From: Burkholderia singularis
Lineage (GTDB): Bacteria > Pseudomonadota > Gammaproteobacteria > Burkholderiales > Burkholderiaceae
Assembly: GCF_900176645.1 (NCBI RefSeq)
Contig: NZ_FXAN01000034.1
Location: forward strand, 1-64,000
DNA: 64,000 bases
Direction of reading: 5' to 3'
In this document: piece after piece, positions 32,426 through 42,144 of the stretch
How positions within the stretch are numbered: position 1 is the stretch's first letter
Layout of the letters: every line of letters begins with the position of its first letter
Translations under genes and position numbers: made by a program
Notes under the pieces: model-generated
Databases searched by the model: none
What the model was told of the DNA's origin: nothing
The model's input: only the letters and a program-made list of their open reading frames with translations

Positions 32426-33496
32426 TCAATCGACCCATTCCGCCCACAATACGGTCAGCACCGTCATTAATGCCGGACCGACGAACAGCCCGAGCAGCCC
32501 GAACGTCTCCGCGCCGCCCAGGATGCCGAACAGCACCAGCAGGAACGGCAGCCGCGCGGAACTGCCGATCAACACCGGCCGCACGAAATGCTCGGCGACG
32601 AACGCCACCACGAAACCGAATACCGCCAGGCCGATCGCCCAGCCTACCGCGCCCTGGGCGAACAGCCACAATGCCGCACCGCAAAATACGACTGGCGCGC
32701 AAAACGGCAGCATCGCCGCGATAGCCGTCACGAGCCCGAGCAGCGCCGCGTGCGGCAAACCGGCAAGTGCATAGGCGATGCCGAGCAGCACACCTTCGCC
32801 GAAACCGACGACGACGAGCCCCGTCACCGTCCCATAAACCGCCGCGGCCATTCGCTTGAGCAGCGCGGCGCCGTTCTCGCCGAATGCGCGTTGCACGCCC
32901 GTCAGCAGCGCGCCCGACAGGCGCGGCCCCGCCTGAAAGATCACGAACAGCGTAACCAACATGAAGCCGAACAGCATCGCCGCGTGCGCGAGCCGCGAAC
33001 CGAAATGCCGGCCGAACGTCATCACTGCGCCGCCGTCGACGCCCTTGACCGCGGTCGCCGGATGCAACGGCTGGGCCAGATGCGCCTGCCACCAGGCGCG
33101 CGCCTGCTGCGCGCCGAACGGCAAATGCGACAGCGCATCCGGCGCCGGAATGCCGGTCTCTTGAACGCGATGCAGCCACCCGAACAGCTCATGGCTCTGA
33201 TCGACCGCCTCGGCAAGCCCTACCGCGATTGGCACGACGACGAGCAGTGCAACGGCCGTCGTCAGCGCCGTCGCGACCAGTGTCGTGCGGCCGTGAAACC
33301 AGCGGTACGTATCGATGCGGCGCAGTGCCGGCCACAGCGCGATCGCGACCACGCCTGCCCATGCGATCGCGGGAATGAAATCGCGGATCACCCACAATGC
33401 AAGCGCGACGAGCGCCGTATACAACGCACCGAGTGCGATCGACTGCCGGCTCGGGCGGCCGGGAGAATCCGGGGCAACGCTAGCGTTTTGAACCAT
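32426..33496 (-). CDS. AI-2E/PerM-family membrane transporter
   Basis: The 356-residue integral membrane protein has about eight hydrophobic helices and the family layout: an N-terminal pair (LGALYTALVALALWVIRDFI), a polar middle of about 80 residues, then the conserved LLGIAYALAGLPHAALLGLV and LFGILGGAETFGLLGLFVGP. The last segment, FGILGG...GLFVGP, is diagnostic. Members include TqsA (AI-2 export) and Na+/H+ antiporters, so the substrate should not be assumed to be AI-2. It is monocistronic, convergent with nothing, and followed by the lipoprotein gene on the same strand after 127 bases. Confidence 0.9.
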   Translation of the reverse strand: MVQNASVAPDSPGRPSRQSIALGALYTALVALALWVIRDFIPAIAWAGVVAIALWPALRRIDTYRWFHGRTTLVATALTTAVALLVVVPIAVGLAEAVDQSHELFGWLHRVQETGIPAPDALSHLPFGAQQARAWWQAHLAQPLHPATAVKGVDGGAVMTFGRHFGSRLAHAAMLFGFMLVTLFVIFQAGPRLSGALLTGVQRAFGENGAALLKRMAAAVYGTVTGLVVVGFGEGVLLGIAYALAGLPHAALLGLVTAIAAMLPFCAPVVFCGAALWLFAQGAVGWAIGLAVFGFVVAFVAEHFVRPVLIGSSARLPFLLVLFGILGGAETFGLLGLFVGPALMTVLTVLWAEWVD

Positions 33497-33867
33497 GAGG
33501 ATGCCTGAAAGAAGAAGGGCTCGATGTCAGCGAAGCCCTCATCTTAATGGACGCGCGCGGCCCAGCCGGTGCGATGGGCAACCGTCGCGCCAGTCGGCGG
33601 CGCCGATGGCGGGATATCGATCAGCCAGCGCAACCGCGGCACTTCGCCGCCGATTCCGCTGCCGTGCAACATCGCGGATGAATTCCGCCAGCCTTGTGCG
33701 CGGCAGTTTCCATCATGGAGATTTTCGTGATGCGCGGACGGCATAGCGCGCAAGCCATGCCGTCCGCCGCCCCACCCATGGCATTGCGCTGCGCTCTTGC
33801 CCGGCTTGCCGGCCGTGCGCGCCGAAACACGTATGCCCCGCCGCCGGCCGAGCAGTCGCTCAGCCGC
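33497..33867. other. Intergenic gap, nothing recognised
   Basis: GC-rich region between the OYE stop and the AI-2E family gene start on the same strand. No gene, clear hairpin with T-run or operator was seen. Confidence 0.35.
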
Positions 33868-34965
33868 TCAGGCCACGCGATAACGTTCGAGCCAGTGTGC
33901 GTAAGGCGCGGGCAGCGTCCACGACGGCCGCTCGGCGCCAAGTTCGCGCGCCGCGCGATACGGCCAATGCGGGTCGGCCAGATGCGCGCGCCCGACCATG
34001 ACGAGATCGAGCTGGCCGTTCGCCACGACACGCTCCGCGAGTTCGGGCGTATCGATTCCCCATGCCGAGGCGACCGGAATCTGCGCTTCGCGGCGGACCC
34101 GCTGCGCAACCGGCGCGAGAAAGGCCGGCGCCCATGGAATGTTCGCCTCCGGCGTCGAGAAACCAATCGAAACGCTTAGCATGTCGAGCCCTTCGCGCTT
34201 CAGACTTTTCGTCAGCTCGATCGATTCGGCAAGCGTTTCGTCGTCACGACCGTCGTACTCGATCACGCCGAAACGCGCGGTCAGCGGCAGACGCTCCGGC
34301 CAGACCTCGCGCACCGCCGCGAGCGTCTCGACGAGAAAGCGTCCGCGATTTTCCGCCGAGCCGCCGTATGCGTCGTCGCGGCGGTTGGCATGCACCGAGA
34401 AAAAGCTCTGCGCGAGATAACCATGCGCGAAATGCAGCTCGAGCCATTCGAAGCCCGCGTCGCGCGCACGCTTCGCCGCCGCGACATAATCGGCCTGGAC
34501 GCGCGCGATATCGTCGAGCGTCATCGCGCGCGGCACCTTCGGCAGATGTGCGCCGAACGGCACCGCTGACGGTGCGATCGTCTGCCAGCCGCGCGGATCG
34601 CCATCGGGAATATGATCGTCGCCTTCCCACGGGCGGTTCGCGCTCGCCTTACGGCCCGCGTGAGCCAACTGAATGCCCGGCACCGCGCCCGCGGCTTTGA
34701 TCGCGTCGACCGAGCGCGCAAACGCCTGTGCCTGCGCGTCGTTCCAGAGGCCCGCGCATCCCGGCGTGATCCGGCCTTCGGGCGACACCGCCGTCGCCTC
34801 GGCGATCACCAGCCCCGCGCCGCCCCGCGCAAGGCTCGCGAGGTGCACGTGATGCCACTCGGTGACGACGCCTTCGTCGGCAACGTACTGGCACATCGGC
34901 GGAACGGCGATGCGGTTGCGCAACTTGATGTCTTTCAGTTGAAACGGTTCGAACAATGCGGGCAT
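33868..34965 (-). CDS. Old Yellow Enzyme family NADH:flavin oxidoreductase (YqjM/XenA type)
   Basis: The 365-residue FMN barrel begins LFEPFQLKDIKLRNRIAVPP followed by MCQY, with the Cys of the thermophilic-like OYE class (YqjM Cys26). HFAHGYLAQSFFS holds the substrate-binding His pair and NRRDDAYGGSAENRGRF is the family hallmark. It reduces activated alkenes such as enones or nitro compounds with NAD(P)H. Two copies of a TetR-type palindrome lie within 230 bases upstream, so expression is probably induced by electrophiles, as in nemA-like systems. No TetR-family gene is adjacent. The start MPALFEP is standard. Confidence 0.92.
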   Translation of the reverse strand: MPALFEPFQLKDIKLRNRIAVPPMCQYVADEGVVTEWHHVHLASLARGGAGLVIAEATAVSPEGRITPGCAGLWNDAQAQAFARSVDAIKAAGAVPGIQLAHAGRKASANRPWEGDDHIPDGDPRGWQTIAPSAVPFGAHLPKVPRAMTLDDIARVQADYVAAAKRARDAGFEWLELHFAHGYLAQSFFSVHANRRDDAYGGSAENRGRFLVETLAAVREVWPERLPLTARFGVIEYDGRDDETLAESIELTKSLKREGLDMLSVSIGFSTPEANIPWAPAFLAPVAQRVRREAQIPVASAWGIDTPELAERVVANGQLDLVMVGRAHLADPHWPYRAARELGAERPSWTLPAPYAHWLERYRVA

Positions 34966-35041
34966 GTAATGCTCCTATTTGCTGCGGGTTACAGTGGATG
35001 CGACGGCTACCGGTCAGTTACACGAATGATGCACGAGCCTA

Positions 35042-35059
35042 TTAGACCGGTCGTCTTAA
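35042..35059. promoter_or_regulatory. TetR-type operator, proximal copy
   Basis: TTAGAC-CGGTC-GTCTTAA, an inverted repeat with one mismatch, lies 76 bases upstream of the OYE start. The sequence resembles the palindromes bound by NemR-like TetR repressors in front of flavin oxidoreductase genes. Confidence 0.6.
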
Positions 35060-35178
35060 AAATCATAAAAAATACGATTCGCGGGGCCCTCGTTGTGCAG
35101 TCCAGCGTGGACGCCGGGCGCAATGCCCAGGCTATGGCAGCCCCACGCCGACGTAACGAACCGTGATGATATCGATAA

Positions 35179-35198
35179 ATTAGACCGGTCGTCTAGAA
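35179..35198. promoter_or_regulatory. TetR-type operator, distal copy
   Basis: TAGAC-CGGTC-GTCTA, a perfect inverted repeat and nearly identical over 16 bases to the copy at 35042. Two operators normally flank a divergent regulator/target pair, yet no regulator gene is found on this side. Confidence 0.6.
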
Positions 35199-35334
35199 AC
35201 CATAGAAGAAGCAGGACTTTCGGGCAAGCAGCGGGCCGTTGATCGTAAGGATTCCATGCTTCTACGTTGATCTGCCTGACCGGCTCGGCTCCCCGCTCCC
35301 ACCAACCAAAGCGGCGTCGCACACGTTTTCCCCA

Positions 35335-35583
35335 GGGCGCGATCAACGGATCGGCTGCCAGCCGCCGACCGGCTCGCCTCTTCTTCCTCCTCGCAGGCCT
35401 TCATCGATGCGCGTCGTGCGGCATGCAGCCGCTTTCCTGCGCGGGGCTGCATGCCGATGACGGCAAAATCGATCGCGTCAATCCCTGTTCGGATCAGATG
35501 ACGTGCCAGTGATCTTCAGCAAACGGGCGCTTGCGGTTGCGCCCATAACGGGCATGCTCGGTAAAGGTACGTGCGCTATGCGC
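35335..35583 (+). pseudogene. Decayed remnant of a GH2 glycosidase 3' end, inverted
   Basis: Reading the plus strand gives CGMQPLSCAGLHADDGKIDR, then after a frameshift VPVIFSKRALAVAPITGMLGK. The GH2 protein encoded at 36488-39373 ends AAMRSLSRAGLRVDGWKIDR ... VPVTFNERALAVAPVTGVFGK. The similarity continues upstream at the DNA level to about 35335 (cgatcaacggatcggc against cgatcaatcgagcggc). It is the leftover of a second GH2 gene copy facing the intact one, with its 5' part lost. Confidence 0.7.
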
Positions 35584-35677
35584 TTTCGGTCGTGCTGGCC
35601 AGGCCACGCGGTTTTGTCTATCGATGCAGCCGCAGCCACTTCCGCCACGGCGCGCATTCGACATGCTTATTCAGACA

Positions 35678-36192
35678 TCATTGATAGGCCGGCAGCCCCG
35701 TTTTCAAAATACTCGTCGCCGAGGCGTTGTAATAAGTCATCGCAATGATCTTCGACACATGCGTAGACGCCGCGCTGCCGATCGGGATATTCACCGTCAC
35801 GACCTTCCCCGACGAATCTATGCAAGTGTAATAGCCTGGCGCATTGCTGACGGCATAAGTTTTCTGCGAAACAGTACCGTCATCGTATGTCGTTTGAATT
35901 GCACAGCCGGTCGCGACAACCGCCATTGAAAATTTTGGCGTCCACGTGAGCGATGCCGACGAAGTCGTTATCTGCCAAGGTTTCAGTCCGTTGAAGGCAA
36001 GTTGAATAGCATAGCTGTTGGTCGAATCGACCTATTGACGGGAGCAACCGCCTTTATCAAGGCAGTCGAGACTGGCGAACCCGCGCGGGCATCTCCACAA
36101 CTGGCCAAGACCACCAGCATGGGGGCCATTGCACAGATCCTCAATTGAAGCCGGGCATATGTTGCCAGGGTAACCACGAGTTGCTGTTTCAT
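35678..36192 (-). pseudogene. Frameshifted small lipoprotein/exported protein gene
   Basis: A first frame encodes an N-terminus with a lipoprotein signal (MLVVLASC) and ends prematurely near 35983. A second frame, starting within it, continues as VDSTNSYAIQLAFNGLKPWQ through SLTWTPKFSMAVVATGCAIQ to a stop at 35678. The second part has no own start before an internal ATG at 35926 and has a stop just upstream in frame, so one indel near 36025-36035 splits a former gene of about 170 codons. No domain recognised. It sits beside the GH2 remnant in a degraded patch. Confidence 0.5.
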
Positions 36193-36487
36193 TTTCTCGC
36201 TCCTTGCGATCGAATTTTATTTTTCCGTTCACATTTTTATTGATTGAAGCAAGAGCATATTCAAGCAACCCAGGTTTATCGAAAGGCAATTTTTTATTTT
36301 ATTAGCAGACGGCTTATTCTATTTTTAATTACCGAACAGGATCGACCATAATTCAAAAAATCAACGGGCCAACCACACTGCGCCTTTAATAATTCCGGAA
36401 TAGCGCTCCAATATAAGGGACTTGATCGGACTGGTTAATTGAACAACGCATCGCCGTGTCCGGCACAAGCCCGCCCGCCCCGCATTT
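36193..36487. other. AT-rich gap downstream of GH2 gene
   Basis: AT-rich (36200-36430), no gene recognised. It separates the degraded lipoprotein gene from the GH2 gene on the same strand. Confidence 0.35.
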
Positions 36488-39373
36488 CTAGCATTTGCCA
36501 AACACGCCCGTCACGGGCGCAACCGCAAGCGCCCGCTCGTTGAAGGTCACCGGCACGCCATGCGCGCCCAATCTGGAATTGGCGCGGTCGATCTTCCAGC
36601 CATCGACACGCAGCCCCGCACGGGAAAGCGACCGCATCGCCGCACGGGGCACGTCGATGACGATCCGCGTGGACGCACCGGGCAGCAAGTTTAGATAGTT
36701 GTCGCTATAAAACGCAGGCAAGATGCGCTGGCCGCTCGATTGATCGAATAGCTGCAGGTGCGTCATGAGCGCGATCGTGCGGCCGATATTTTTCACATCG
36801 GCGGTGATGCGCGCGGTGCCATCGTCCACTTCCGCCGCCGATGCGCGGATCGCGAGAGCGGCCGGCGGCATCGTATCGAGCGATGCGTAAGCGGCGTCCT
36901 GCCCGTTCCTTTGACACCAGTAGAGATTTTCGGCAAGCGTCGAGCCGATCGCATCGTGCAGCGCAAGCGTCACGATGCAAACGTCCGACGTGGCCGACGC
37001 AATCTGTGCGCGAAGATTCGCAACGATCCGATAGGACGCGGGCGCAGCGTGCCCATCGCTCCATGCGGCTTTGCCGCTCGGAGTGCCGTCGAGGTTGTAC
37101 ACGCGCGTCTCGACACGCCCCGATACCGCGCTCGCGGTATGGTTGGCGATCGTGACGTCGAACGTGTTCGCATCGAGAATCACGTTGACGCGCCGGCAAG
37201 CGCGCCGGACGGCAAAGAACGACGAGTGCTGCTCAAGGTCGTGGCTGTACATCTGCCAGACGAAACTCGGCTGCGCAGGATTCGTCATCCACATGATCAC
37301 GCCTGTCGCGGGCGACGTGACCTTGCCGGTTGCCGGCCCGATCATCACGGCGGCGTTCGCCTCATAGATCGACTTGATGCATTCGTAGTTCATCATCTGC
37401 GACTTGCGGACGAAATCGGCAAGATTTCGAATTTCGCCGTAGCGCGCGCCCGTCGTCGCGATGTATCCCGCGCCGCCTTGCAGCCCCACCTGGGCGTAAT
37501 AGGCGCCATTGCCGTTGATGTCGCGATCCGCCCAGAAATCGTCGGGACATTCCCACGAAGATGGCGGCAGCATGGCTTCGACGCATTCCAGCGTCGGAAT
37601 CGAATGCGAGCCGACTTCGTTATGGAACGCAACCTGCGATGCGCCGTAGCCGCGCCCGAAGGCAGCGCGCGGCGCTTCCCAGTTGTACGGGCCGCCGGAC
37701 GAGTAGCCGTTCACCGCGCCGGCGCCGGTATCGCCCGCCGAACTCGTCAGGCACAGGCGCCTGGGGTCCAACTCCGTCACCAACGCGTCGAGACCGCTGA
37801 CGAGTGCGGGCGGCGGCGAGCCTTCATTGCCGCCGCACCACAGCAGGATCGACGGATGGTTGCGGTAATGAACGATGACGTCCCGGATGTTGTCGAGATC
37901 GCGCATCACGTTTTCCGCCGCGGGCCCTTCGGTCGAGTAGAAAAAATCCTGCCATACCAGGATGCCGTAGGCGTCGCATGCATCGAAGAAATCGCGGCTC
38001 GTGCTCTGGCCGTTCCAGTTGCGAATCAGATTCAGGTTCGCGTCGCGATGCAGCCTGACTTGATGAAACAGCCGCTCGCGCGGGATTCGCTTGAGCGCCT
38101 CGTCGAGCCCCCAGTTGCCGCCCATCACGAGAATCGGCAGTTTGTTGACGGTGATGCTCAACTGCGGACCGAAGCCGATGTCACGCGCGTACTCGATGCG
38201 CCGCAGCCCGACGTTCACGGTTCGCTCGTCGGAGATCCGCCCTCGCCATTCGATGGCGACCGACACCGCATAGAGATGCGGCTCGCCATATCCATTAGGC
38301 CACCAAAGCTTTGGATTCGACAGCGTGAGTGCCGGTATCTCGGCGGGCGTCAGCGAGAACGTCACCGGCTGATCGGCAGCCTCAACGATGATCGTGCGCC
38401 TGAATGCGATGTCGTTGCCGATCTTGCCGATCAGCACCGCAGCGACGGATTGGCCGGTGCGGTTATCGAGCGATACGTCGAGCCGCAGCGTCGCCTGGCT
38501 CAAGTCGTCGGACAGCACGCTGTCGACCCGCACATCGGCGATCCGCACCGCGCCCGTCGTGAACCACGACACCGGCTGCCAGATGCCGAGGTTGCGGTCG
38601 GGAATCGTCGGCAGCCAATCCCATCCGGCGCAGCAGAAGAACGTCGGACCGTTTTTCAGTGTGACGCCGCTCGGGCCGCCATTGCGCCCGCCGCGCGTCA
38701 CGCCGCTCGAATAGCTGGGCTTCAGCGGCCTTTCCGAGAAATCGAGCTTGATCACGCAAACCGCCAAATAGGCAGTTCCGCCCGCTGCCGAGACAAGCTC
38801 GGTGACGTCGAAATAGCCGTGCTTGAATGCGCCCTCGAGCGTGCCGACGAACGCGCCGTTGAGCCAGATGGCCGCCCTGTAATTGACCCCGTCGAAACGC
38901 AGCCACAGACGTTGCCCCGGTCGCAGCGCGGGCGTGATGAACGTCGTGCGATACCAGTAGTCGGTATCTTTCAGCGTGTCGGGAATCGTGTCGGTCACGA
39001 TCCTGCCGTATAGCGGGTCGGGATATTTTCCGTTGGCGATCATGCTGCTCAACGCAGTGCCCGGCACCGTCGCGGCCGACATGCGCGCCATGCCGCCGGC
39101 GCTCGCGAGCCGCGCGCCGTTGAGGCCGGGGCAGTCCGACGCGGCGGCGAATGTCCATCGCCCGGAGATTTCACCCGATGCTGCAAGATTCGTCGGCGAC
39201 GTCGCCGGAATCTCGTCCGGCGGGCTATCTGCGGGATTTCCGCGCGCGTTGCCGGCCAGGCGTTCCGGCGTCGCGGCCGGATCGCCTGCGCCGTCGTTGC
39301 AGGCGGCCAACCAGCCGCTGCCGATCAGCGCAGCGCTGCGCACCAGAAATTTGCGGCGTTGTGTCGATTTCAT
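36488..39373 (-). CDS. GH2-family exo-glycosidase lipoprotein (beta-mannosidase/exo-glucosaminidase-like)
   Basis: The 961-residue protein begins with a twin-arginine signal (QRRKFLVRSAALIGS) ending in the lipobox WLAAC, so it is exported, probably folded, and lipid-anchored. It has the GH2 domain order: a sugar-binding jelly roll (DYWYRTTFITPALRPGQRLW), an immunoglobulin-like domain and a TIM barrel with the acid/base Glu in LLWCGGNEGSPP near residue 515. A probable nucleophile is in FHNEVGSHSIP near 586, followed by C-terminal Ig-like domains. It resembles exo-beta-mannosidases and CsxA-type exo-glucosaminidases more than beta-galactosidases. With two GH92 lipoproteins next to it, degradation of mannose-rich host or fungal glycans is likely. 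Confidence 0.88.
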   Translation of the reverse strand: MKSTQRRKFLVRSAALIGSGWLAACNDGAGDPAATPERLAGNARGNPADSPPDEIPATSPTNLAASGEISGRWTFAAASDCPGLNGARLASAGGMARMSAATVPGTALSSMIANGKYPDPLYGRIVTDTIPDTLKDTDYWYRTTFITPALRPGQRLWLRFDGVNYRAAIWLNGAFVGTLEGAFKHGYFDVTELVSAAGGTAYLAVCVIKLDFSERPLKPSYSSGVTRGGRNGGPSGVTLKNGPTFFCCAGWDWLPTIPDRNLGIWQPVSWFTTGAVRIADVRVDSVLSDDLSQATLRLDVSLDNRTGQSVAAVLIGKIGNDIAFRRTIIVEAADQPVTFSLTPAEIPALTLSNPKLWWPNGYGEPHLYAVSVAIEWRGRISDERTVNVGLRRIEYARDIGFGPQLSITVNKLPILVMGGNWGLDEALKRIPRERLFHQVRLHRDANLNLIRNWNGQSTSRDFFDACDAYGILVWQDFFYSTEGPAAENVMRDLDNIRDVIVHYRNHPSILLWCGGNEGSPPPALVSGLDALVTELDPRRLCLTSSAGDTGAGAVNGYSSGGPYNWEAPRAAFGRGYGASQVAFHNEVGSHSIPTLECVEAMLPPSSWECPDDFWADRDINGNGAYYAQVGLQGGAGYIATTGARYGEIRNLADFVRKSQMMNYECIKSIYEANAAVMIGPATGKVTSPATGVIMWMTNPAQPSFVWQMYSHDLEQHSSFFAVRRACRRVNVILDANTFDVTIANHTASAVSGRVETRVYNLDGTPSGKAAWSDGHAAPASYRIVANLRAQIASATSDVCIVTLALHDAIGSTLAENLYWCQRNGQDAAYASLDTMPPAALAIRASAAEVDDGTARITADVKNIGRTIALMTHLQLFDQSSGQRILPAFYSDNYLNLLPGASTRIVIDVPRAAMRSLSRAGLRVDGWKIDRANSRLGAHGVPVTFNERALAVAPVTGVFGKC

Positions 39374-39483
39374 CGCTCTCGCTCGTGCTCACGCTCCCAC
39401 CGCCGAAGCCAACGCACGTCCGGCATCGGGCCCGCATCCGGCCGAATACCGCGTGCGCATGCTTGCCCCGCCCCGCATCGGCG

Positions 39484-42144
39484 TCAGCGCGTTCGCCCCG
39501 CGTCCGGCGGAGCGCCGGCGGTCATGCGTGCATAGTCCGCATTCGCTCCGGACGGCGGCGTCAGACTGTCCGCGGCCGCCCAATCGGTCGGCCCAGGCGA
39601 CAACGCGTAACGCAACGTCCCGCCATTCGCGATCGAACCCAGCGGCAACCACGAGCCCGCGTAATCGGCGCCGTTGAGCTTCAGCGAGCGGACGAACCGC
39701 TGCGATGCGCGGCCCGTTTCGTCGACGGCCGGCTGGTCGGTCTCGATGCGCAACTTCTTGCCGTCGCCGAACCAGACTGTCATGCCGCCGAATTGCGGCG
39801 TCGACAACGCCAGCCCGGCCTCCGACGGAATCACGGGAAACATGCCGAGGGCCGCCCACACATACCAGCTCGACGTCGCGCCCATGTCGTCGTTGCCCGG
39901 CAGGCCGTCGCGCGCGGTCGAAAACGCTTTGCTCATCACGATCGGGATCACGTATTGCGCCGCGCTCGGCGCGCCCGCCCAGTTATAGGCCCACGGCGCT
40001 TGAAACGACGGCTCGTTGCCGATGTAGTAGCCGTTCGAGCTTTCGCCGCCGTTCAGTTGCGCGGAGCCGGGCGTGACCGAAAGCGCCGTATCGATCGAAA
40101 ACAGCTTGTTCAGCCGCGTGACGGCGGCGGCCTTGCCGCCGATCGCATGGATCAGCGCCGTCCAATCGTGAGCGAAACTCCAGAAGTAGTTGGGTTCGGT
40201 CGACTCGTGAAACGAGCCTGCGGTCAACGGCCCCAGCGTGCCGGGCACGGAGCCGGGTGGCGGCGCCGCGCGGGCGGCGAGCGTTTTGCTGGCCGGATCG
40301 TAGATGTTGGTCCACCATGACGCCCGTCTGAACAGCGAGTCGATATCGGCTTGCGTCACCTGGACCGACGGATCGGCCAGCACGCTCGCCGGCAGCGCTT
40401 GCAGGAATGCGGCAGCGGAACGGTCGCTATTGATGCGCTCGATCTGCTCGGATGAAGGATGTCCGGAATTCGCACTCGTGTAGTAATGCGCTGTCAAATA
40501 GGCGGTCAGATTCGGCGCACTCGCATTGTCATTGCAGGCACTTGCCGGATTGAACGCCGACTGCTTCATCAAACGCGCGGCAGCCACCACGTCGAAATGC
40601 GTTGCGCCAAACTTGTACGCGCCTGCCATCACGTTCAGCGCGTTGTCGCCCGCCATCGGCGTCGAATCGTCGCTCGCATCGACCCAGTGCGGAAATGCAC
40701 CGCACTGCAGCGCGTCCACCGTCAGCGATTGCATCATGTCGCCGGATTCGCGCGGCGCGAGCCATGCCAGCAACTGTGCCTGCGAACGGTAAGTATCCCA
40801 AAGCGAAAATCCCGTGTAATGCGTGCGGTACGATCCCGGCTTGCCGTCCATCTGGCGATAACGATAGTCCGCTACGTTGACGGTATCGCGAACGGGAACC
40901 GAGCCCGCCGGGTCCCGCTTCGGATAACTGCCGCCGACCTTCGGCTGGCGCATGCTGCGAAAATCGCCGTTGACGTCGCTATAGACAGTCGGCGAGCCGA
41001 ACACGTGGTAAAGCGCGGTATAAAACTTGGTCAGATTGTCGCGTTGCGCGCCGGTCAGCTTGGCGGGGGCCGCCGCTTGATCGATCTGCACGGCGTTCAG
41101 CCGGTCGTTCCATGCGAGCGACGCCCGCTTCCTCACGTCGTCGAATGACGCGTTCGCATTTTCCGCTTGCAGGTTGCGTTTCGCGTTGTCGATGCTGACA
41201 GCCGAAATGCCGATTTTCATGTGAACGATCTTGTCCGCGTCGGTCAAGTCAAATTGCAGGATTGCCGCGCCGTTGCTCGCAGTATTGAGCCGAGACGAAC
41301 CCGGTTGCGCGCGCAACGGCTTGTCGAAAGTCGCATGGAAGTACACCGGTGAATTCCAGGGCGTGCCATAGGGCGTGCAGAACGCGGGAGCCACGCTTTG
41401 GCCGGATATCGATTTGCCGTCGCGGCCCACGGTCAACGCAACGTTGGACGAAGAGATCGGCGTCGCGCCCGATGCATCGCTGTTGCCGTTAAGCGTCGTG
41501 TCGATTGATAAAAACCCCTTGTTCTTGTCGGTGTAGCGAATGCGCGCGCTGCCGGTTCGCGCGGTCGCACTCAACTCGACCATGATGCCGGTGTCGAGCT
41601 TGACCTTGTAGTAGCCCGGCTCCGCGGCCTCGTTGCGATAGCTGTAGCCTGCGCCGGAGGGGCCCCACGCGCCCATGATCGGAGCGCCGTTGTCGTTCGG
41701 CAGCATGGCGACCGTTCCCTGGCCTGGGCAGCCGACGCCGGACAGATGTGTCATGCTGAAAAAATCGATGGTTCCGTTTGCCGACGACGCGGCAGAGAGA
41801 TAACCGCCCGATCCGTTGAAATCGTGGCGCGGCGTGTTCGGTCCGAAAGTCACCATGCCGAACGGCACTTTGGCGCCGGGGTTGACATTGCCCGCGTATC
41901 CGCTGTCTCCGGATACGGCAGTGCCGATCAACGGATTCACGTATTGAGTCAACGCCAAGTCGACCCGCTCAGGCTTTGCCGACTGTTGCCGGTACATCGC
42001 CGCCGTTGACGATTCCGTTGAAACCGATCCCGGCGACAGGATGCCGGCAACAGACGGCCCGCCCGTTACCGTGTCGTCCCCGCCGCACGCGGCAAGCGCC
42101 GCACCGGCCAGCGCGGCAACAATTGACGATCGAAGATGCTTCAT
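39484..42144 (-). CDS. GH92-family alpha-mannosidase lipoprotein (first)
   Basis: The 886-residue protein has a lipobox (GAALAAC) after its signal. The GH92 fold follows: an N-terminal beta domain starting YVNPLIGTAVSGDSGYAGNV and PGAKVPFGMVTFGPNT, then an (alpha/alpha)6 barrel with FSLWDTYRSQAQLLAWLAPR. The hallmark GLPGNDDMGATSSWYVWAAL (near residue 750) supplies the catalytic acidic residues. GH92 enzymes are calcium-dependent exo-alpha-mannosidases that trim N-glycans or mannan. The gene is followed by the GH2 gene on the same strand after 110 bases and is divergent from a second GH92 gene. Confidence 0.92.
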   Translation of the reverse strand: MKHLRSSIVAALAGAALAACGGDDTVTGGPSVAGILSPGSVSTESSTAAMYRQQSAKPERVDLALTQYVNPLIGTAVSGDSGYAGNVNPGAKVPFGMVTFGPNTPRHDFNGSGGYLSAASSANGTIDFFSMTHLSGVGCPGQGTVAMLPNDNGAPIMGAWGPSGAGYSYRNEAAEPGYYKVKLDTGIMVELSATARTGSARIRYTDKNKGFLSIDTTLNGNSDASGATPISSSNVALTVGRDGKSISGQSVAPAFCTPYGTPWNSPVYFHATFDKPLRAQPGSSRLNTASNGAAILQFDLTDADKIVHMKIGISAVSIDNAKRNLQAENANASFDDVRKRASLAWNDRLNAVQIDQAAAPAKLTGAQRDNLTKFYTALYHVFGSPTVYSDVNGDFRSMRQPKVGGSYPKRDPAGSVPVRDTVNVADYRYRQMDGKPGSYRTHYTGFSLWDTYRSQAQLLAWLAPRESGDMMQSLTVDALQCGAFPHWVDASDDSTPMAGDNALNVMAGAYKFGATHFDVVAAARLMKQSAFNPASACNDNASAPNLTAYLTAHYYTSANSGHPSSEQIERINSDRSAAAFLQALPASVLADPSVQVTQADIDSLFRRASWWTNIYDPASKTLAARAAPPPGSVPGTLGPLTAGSFHESTEPNYFWSFAHDWTALIHAIGGKAAAVTRLNKLFSIDTALSVTPGSAQLNGGESSNGYYIGNEPSFQAPWAYNWAGAPSAAQYVIPIVMSKAFSTARDGLPGNDDMGATSSWYVWAALGMFPVIPSEAGLALSTPQFGGMTVWFGDGKKLRIETDQPAVDETGRASQRFVRSLKLNGADYAGSWLPLGSIANGGTLRYALSPGPTDWAAADSLTPPSGANADYARMTAGAPPDAGRTR

